From: Porticoccus sp965660005
GTDB taxonomy: Bacteria; Pseudomonadota; Gammaproteobacteria; Pseudomonadales; Porticoccaceae
Assembly (NCBI RefSeq): GCF_965660005.1
Contig: NZ_CBFHYF010000050.1
Coordinates: forward strand, 1 to 10,437
Length of the DNA: 10,437 bases
Reading direction: 5' to 3'
Below are positions 6,919 through 10,437 of this stretch, piece by piece. A program made the translations under genes and the position numbers. A model generated the notes under the pieces. It worked only from the letters and a program-made list of their open reading frames with translations. It ran no database searches and was not told the DNA's origin. Every line of letters starts with the position of its first letter. Within the stretch, counting starts at the first letter, position 1.

Positions 6919-6992
6919 TGGAGGCGCGGGTCGGAATCGAACCGGCGTTAACGGAGTTGCAGTCCGCTGCATGACCACTCTGCCACCGCGCC
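6919..6992 (-). tRNA. cysT: tRNA-Cys, anticodon GCA
   Basis: 74 nt with encoded CCA. Acceptor GGCGCGG pairs with CCGCGCC and the discriminator is T. The D-arm begins TGGCAGAGTGGTCATGC, the anticodon stem CGGAC... carries loop TGCA with anticodon GCA, and the T-arm reads GCCGG TTCGATT CCGAC with one mismatch. It is upstream of tRNA-Leu on the same strand, as cysT-leuZ in E. coli. Confidence 0.95.
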
Positions 6993-7005
6993 TTTAGGAT
7001 GCGGG

Positions 7006-7011
7006 ATTGTA
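7006..7011 (-). promoter_or_regulatory. Candidate -10 element for tRNA-Cys
   Basis: TACAAT on the minus strand, followed by a GC-rich discriminator (CCCGC) and then the tRNA about 13 bp further on. A GC-rich discriminator is typical of stringently controlled stable-RNA promoters. The -35 is poor (TGTTCT at 17 bp spacing), so confidence is moderate. Confidence 0.45.
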
Positions 7012-7129
7012 CCCGACGGGATTTTCAAAGAACAGTAAAGAAGGCGGCTATTCTATGGATTGATAGGCGATAAGCAACCTCTTATTTCACGGTGGATAAA
7101 ATAACCCTGAAGAACGCCGCCACTCGCCC

Positions 7130-7687
7130 TCAGGAGACTCTGGACAACTCCGGCCAGGCCGCTTTCAGGTAAATCAGCATGGACCAAAGCGTGAGCAGTG
7201 CGGCCACGTATAGCAGGCCGATGCCCATCAGATCCAGCACCGGGTACACCACCGGATCTATCGCCAGCAATACAGCAATAGCAATCATCTGCAAAGTGGT
7301 TTTCACTTTACCCAGATAGGACACAGCCACGCTGGCGCGGTTGCCCAGTTCCGCCATCCACTCCCGCAGTGCAGAAATAACGATTTCACGACCGATGATC
7401 ACTAGTGTCGGCAGCGCAAACAGCACATTGGCATGGGATTCCAGCAGCATGATCAGGGCCGAGGCCACAATCAACTTGTCGGCCACGGGATCGAGAAACG
7501 CGCCGAAGGGGGTGAACTGATCGAGTTTTCGAGCCAGGTAACCATCAAGCCAGTCGGTGCCGGCCGCGATACCAAAAATGGCGGCACTGGCAAGATGTCT
7601 GCCTTCCCATGGCAGGTAGAAAACACCAATAAAAATAGGGATAAGCGCGATACGCAACAGGGTGAGGATATTAGGGAGATTCCACAT
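7130..7687 (-). CDS. pgsA: CDP-diacylglycerol--glycerol-3-phosphate 3-phosphatidyltransferase
   Basis: 185 residues from ATG at 7687, the usual PgsA length. The inner-membrane enzyme transfers the phosphatidyl group from CDP-diacylglycerol to glycerol-3-phosphate, the committed step to phosphatidylglycerol and cardiolipin. The CDP-alcohol phosphatidyltransferase signature DG-x2-AR-x8-G-x3-D-x3-D is complete at about residues 48-70 (DGYLARKLDQF, then GAFLDPVAD). Hydrophobic helices span the rest, and the N-terminus MWNLPNILTLLRI is the conserved start. An in-frame TTG 24 bp upstream would add eight residues, but homologues begin at the ATG. No strong Shine-Dalgarno is visible; the 44-bp gap to uvrC suggests transcription from the upstream operon. 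Confidence 0.95.
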   Translation of the reverse strand: MWNLPNILTLLRIALIPIFIGVFYLPWEGRHLASAAIFGIAAGTDWLDGYLARKLDQFTPFGAFLDPVADKLIVASALIMLLESHANVLFALPTLVIIGREIVISALREWMAELGNRASVAVSYLGKVKTTLQMIAIAVLLAIDPVVYPVLDLMGIGLLYVAALLTLWSMLIYLKAAWPELSRVS

Positions 7688-7731
7688 GATAGGTTTTACT
7701 GCACAGTCCAATTGCTTAAGACCCGCTCAAG

Positions 7732-9555
7732 TTACTCATTGTGGAGGGTGCTGTAAATAGTTTCGGCCACTTTCCTGCTGATACCTGGCACACGCATCAA
7801 TTCAGCGACACTGGCCCGCTCAACCTCCTGGGAGCCGCCGAAAAATCGCAGTAATTCCTTGCGCCGTTTTGGGCCTACCCCGTCGATGCCTTCCAGAGTG
7901 GACGTGCGACGCTTGCGATCGCGGCGCTGGCGGTGACCGGTAATGGCAAAGCGGTGGGCTTCATCGCGGATTTGCTGGATAAGCAACAGGACCGAGGACT
8001 GTGCTTCCAGTTCCTGTTCGAGGCCATCACGCGACAGCAACAGGGTTTCAAAGCCCGCTTTGCGGGTGGGTCCCTTGGCAACGCCCACCACCTGCACCCC
8101 CATCACGCCCAGTTCAGCCAGCACGGCGACCGCCCTGCGCATCTGCCCCTTGCCGCCGTCGATCAACAGAATATCGGGCGGTTTGCCTTCTTCTTTCTGA
8201 ATGCGGGTATAGCGGCGCATTAGCGCCTGTTCCATCGCAGCGTAATCATCCCCGGCGGCGACATTTTTGATATTCATTCGCCGATAATCCGATTTCAGCG
8301 CCCCGCCACTATCAAATACCACGCAGGAAGCGACCGTATCCTCCCCACTGCTATGGCTGATATCAAAACATTCAATCCGTTCGGGCGGCGCATCCAGTTC
8401 GAGGAGTTGCTGCAAGTCTTCCAGACGCTGCTGGGTGTTCTTGCGTGAGGCAATGCGACCGCTCAGGTTCTGGCTGGCGGTACGCTCGGCCAGTTCCAGC
8501 CATTGTGCCCGGGTGCTGCGCCCCCGGTGCTTGAGAACCACCCTATGGCCGGCCACCTCGGAAATTGCCGAGGCCAGCAGCACACTGTCGGGCAGTGCGT
8601 GATTGACAACAATCTCGCGTGGGAAATCACCCCGGCCGCTGTCGCGCAGATAGAACTGCGGCAGAAAATCTGTCAACACTTCGGCGGCATCCGCTGCCAG
8701 TGGCACCTTCGGGTAATAGCTTCGGCTGCCGAGGATTCGCCCCTGACGGATAAAGAGCACATGCACACAGCACTGGTCTCCCACCAGCATGGCGGCCAAT
8801 ACGTCGATGTGGCTGCTGCCGGATTCCACCACCTGTTCGGCCTGAATAGTCCGCAGCGCCACCATCTGATCGCGCAGCAATGCGGCCCGCTCAAATGCCA
8901 GCGCCTCTGCGGCCACGTCCATGTCGGCCTCCAGCTCACGGATCAGGTTGTCGTTTTTGCCCTCGAGAAACATTTGGGTGTGTCGCACATCGCGCTGGTA
9001 ATCCTCCGCAGAAATCAAATCCACGCAGGGGGCAGTGCAGCGATTGATCTGGTATTGCAGGCAGGGTCGGGAGCGATTGCGAAAGAAATTATCGTCGCAT
9101 TGGCGCACCCGAAAGGTTTTCTGCAAGAAATTCAGACTGTCGCGAACAGCCTGAACACCGGGGAATGGCCCGAAATAACTGCCGGTCTGTCGTTTGCTGC
9201 CGCGGTGAAATACCAACCGGGGGTACTCGTCGCGGTCGGACAAAAATATGTAGGGGTAGGATTTATCATCCCGCAGCAGAATGTTGAAAGGCGGCCGATT
9301 TTGTTTTATGAGGTTCTGCTCCAGCAGCAGCGCCTCAATCTCCGTCTGGGTAATGGTGACATCGATGCTGGCGATACGGCTCACCAGAGCGGCGGTTTTC
9401 GATGTCAGCCCGGTGGTTCTGAAATAGCTGGTCAGTCGTTTTCGCAGGTTTTTTGCCTTGCCAACGTAGAGCACAGCCCCATCTTCACCCATCATCTGAT
9501 AGATGCCGGGACGCTGGGTCAGTTGCTTGAGGAACGGTTGATGGTCAAAGGACAT
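7732..9555 (-). CDS. uvrC: Excinuclease ABC subunit C
   Basis: 607 residues, full length. UvrC makes both incisions around bulky DNA lesions after UvrA/UvrB loading. Domains in order: GIY-YIG nuclease for the 3' cut (GIYQ at 17, LYVGKAKNLRKR at 29-40, EALLLEQNLIK at 74-84); a cysteine region with C153, C165, C173 and C177, the same spacing as the four cysteines reported to hold an iron-sulfur cluster in E. coli UvrC; the UvrB-interacting UVR motif (about 200-235); an RNase H-like nuclease for the 5' cut with Asp398 (CFDISH), Asp466 (LIDGGKGQ) and His534 (DEAHRF); and tandem helix-hairpin-helix motifs (about 553-605). The gene starts 19 bp after the gacA stop with little Shine-Dalgarno, consistent with coupling in the conserved gacA-uvrC pair. 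Confidence 0.98.
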   Translation of the reverse strand: MSFDHQPFLKQLTQRPGIYQMMGEDGAVLYVGKAKNLRKRLTSYFRTTGLTSKTAALVSRIASIDVTITQTEIEALLLEQNLIKQNRPPFNILLRDDKSYPYIFLSDRDEYPRLVFHRGSKRQTGSYFGPFPGVQAVRDSLNFLQKTFRVRQCDDNFFRNRSRPCLQYQINRCTAPCVDLISAEDYQRDVRHTQMFLEGKNDNLIRELEADMDVAAEALAFERAALLRDQMVALRTIQAEQVVESGSSHIDVLAAMLVGDQCCVHVLFIRQGRILGSRSYYPKVPLAADAAEVLTDFLPQFYLRDSGRGDFPREIVVNHALPDSVLLASAISEVAGHRVVLKHRGRSTRAQWLELAERTASQNLSGRIASRKNTQQRLEDLQQLLELDAPPERIECFDISHSSGEDTVASCVVFDSGGALKSDYRRMNIKNVAAGDDYAAMEQALMRRYTRIQKEEGKPPDILLIDGGKGQMRRAVAVLAELGVMGVQVVGVAKGPTRKAGFETLLLSRDGLEQELEAQSSVLLLIQQIRDEAHRFAITGHRQRRDRKRRTSTLEGIDGVGPKRRKELLRFFGGSQEVERASVAELMRVPGISRKVAETIYSTLHNE

Positions 9556-9574
9556 GGCGTCATTGTACAGCGGA

Positions 9575-10243
9575 TCAGATCAGTTCGGAGGGATCCACCA
9601 ACCCGTATTTGACTGCTGCGAGAGTAAGTTCGACATCGTTACTGACACCGAGCTTTTCATAAATGCGATATTTGTAGGTATTGATGGTCTTGGGGCTGAC
9701 ATAGAGGGTTTTTGCCACATCCCTGGCGCGAATACCGCTGGTAATCAACGTCGCAATCTGAAATTCACGTTGCGACAGCCGCGAGAGTGGCGAGGTTTTG
9801 CTACCGGATTTCATGCCGTTGGCTACCATTATCTGGGCCAACTCCGGATTGACATAGATGCCGCCACTCAGGGCAGTTTCCACCGCTGCCTTGATCTGGT
9901 CACTGTCAGCTTTCTTGGTGATATAGCCGCAGGCACCGGCCTTTAACAGCGAGACCGGGTAAAAATCATCATTGAAAGCACTGACAACGATCACCCGGGT
10001 TTTCGGGTACTGGGACAGAATGCGCTCGGTAGCTTCGAGTCCGCCGATACCCGGCATCCGCACGTCCATGAAAACAATATCAGGGGATAGCTCGCGAACC
10101 TGGGTGATCGCCTCTTCACCACTAGCGGCCTGACCAACCACGGTGATACCCGGCACTTCTGCCAGCAACTTGCAGATACCCATACGAATGAGATCGTGAT
10201 CGTCGACTACCAGGACGGTCTTGAATGCCTCGTTAGCGGTCAT
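9575..10243 (-). CDS. gacA: GacA/UvrY-type LuxR-family response regulator
   Basis: 222 residues. The receiver domain (about 8-125) has acidic pocket Asp14-Asp15, phospho-acceptor Asp60 (FMDVRMPG), Ser88 and Lys110. The LuxR-type helix-turn-helix (about 153-218) has SQREFQIATLI and VSPKTINTYKYRIYEKLGV. In gammaproteobacteria the partner kinase is GacS/BarA, and the phosphorylated regulator activates Csr/Rsm small RNAs that titrate CsrA/RsmA, controlling secretion, motility and metabolism. Neither kinase nor small RNA is in this window. Position directly upstream of uvrC is the hallmark of this orthologue (uvrY in E. coli, gacA in Pseudomonas). The ATG has AGGA about 8 bp upstream. It is slightly longer at the N-terminus than typical GacA. 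Confidence 0.95.
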   Translation of the reverse strand: MTANEAFKTVLVVDDHDLIRMGICKLLAEVPGITVVGQAASGEEAITQVRELSPDIVFMDVRMPGIGGLEATERILSQYPKTRVIVVSAFNDDFYPVSLLKAGACGYITKKADSDQIKAAVETALSGGIYVNPELAQIMVANGMKSGSKTSPLSRLSQREFQIATLITSGIRARDVAKTLYVSPKTINTYKYRIYEKLGVSNDVELTLAAVKYGLVDPSELI

Positions 10244-10265
10244 GGCAAAAATCCTGAAATTCTAT

Positions 10266-10437
10266 CTAGCCTACCACCGGGTTTGCCGATTGGCCACGAA
10301 CCACGCTGCGGAAAGTCACATTAATTCGCGGCCCCACAGCAGTGGCGACTTTCGGCAGTCGGTGCCGCCAATGGTGCTGTAATGCCCCGCCCATCAACAG
10401 CAATGAACCATGTTCCAGCTCAAACGTTCGCATCGGC
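10266..10437 (-). CDS. AlkB-type 2-oxoglutarate/Fe(II) dioxygenase, C-terminal part
   Basis: Only the last 56 residues are in the window; the start lies beyond the right edge. The frame reads FELEHGSLLLMGGALQHHW, then RHRLPK, then GPRINVTFR and a short tail to TAG. The histidine in the WRHRLPK segment fits the distal iron ligand and RINVTFR is the 2-oxoglutarate-binding RxNxTFR motif of AlkB/ALKBH2-like enzymes, which directly reverse N-alkyl damage in DNA. It sits on the same strand as, and 22 bp upstream of, gacA, so it may share its transcript. The short tail after TFR is normal for this group. Confidence 0.88.
   Translation of the reverse strand, partial: PMRTFELEHGSLLLMGGALQHHWRHRLPKVATAVGPRINVTFRSVVRGQSANPVVG

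Noticed and set aside
7688..7711. Upstream TTG start for pgsA adding eight residues
   Set aside because: PgsA homologues begin at the equivalent of MWNLPNIL, and the extension has no similarity to them.
8503..9612. Long open frame of 369 codons on the + strand, antisense to uvrC
   Set aside because: It lies entirely opposite a full-length uvrC with every catalytic motif; the translation has no recognisable domain and the openness follows from uvrC codon use.

Overview
The window looks like chromosomal DNA of a gammaproteobacterium. The right side carries the gacA(uvrY)-uvrC-pgsA-tRNA block, matching the E. coli uvrY-uvrC-pgsA-glyW-cysT-leuZ order but without the tRNA-Gly. Most proteins resemble those of environmental or marine gammaproteobacteria; the genus cannot be fixed from the sequence alone.

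Left part (1-4484, + strand): the 3' portion of a membrane NfeD-type serine protease is translationally coupled to a slipin/stomatin SPFH protein. After a 115-bp gap comes a type I Baeyer-Villiger monooxygenase closely resembling mycobacterial EthA, followed 40 bp later by a membrane-anchored alpha/beta hydrolase. This oxygenase-plus-esterase pair could convert a ketone to an ester and then cleave it.

Middle part (about 4495-6570) is an accessory patch. It holds a frameshifted and truncated phzF-like pseudogene, a small exported glycine/tyrosine octapeptide-repeat protein, a broken C-terminal remnant of a Fis/NorR-type regulator, and a complete yefM-yoeB toxin-antitoxin operon with a recognisable promoter and TGTACA operator. 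It then contains a REP-like inverted repeat and a 3' fragment of a tRNA-Leu(CAA) running from the anticodon loop to the discriminator base. That last piece is the kind of scar an integrative element leaves at a tRNA, but no integrase is present in the window.

Right part (6570-10437, all minus strand): intact tRNA-Leu(UAA) is preceded by a 44-bp direct duplication of its leader and 5' quarter. The two copies flank 95 bp that contain three small hairpins. Next come tRNA-Cys(GCA), pgsA (phosphatidylglycerophosphate synthase), uvrC (nucleotide excision repair), gacA/uvrY (global response regulator) and the C-terminal end of an AlkB-type DNA demethylase. Read in the direction of transcription the order is alkB, gacA, uvrC, pgsA, tRNA-Cys, tRNA-Leu.

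I did not find a clearly new multi-gene system. The most unusual items are the octad-repeat secreted protein, the duplicated tRNA-Leu leader with its hairpin-rich insert, and the integration scar next to the toxin-antitoxin operon.
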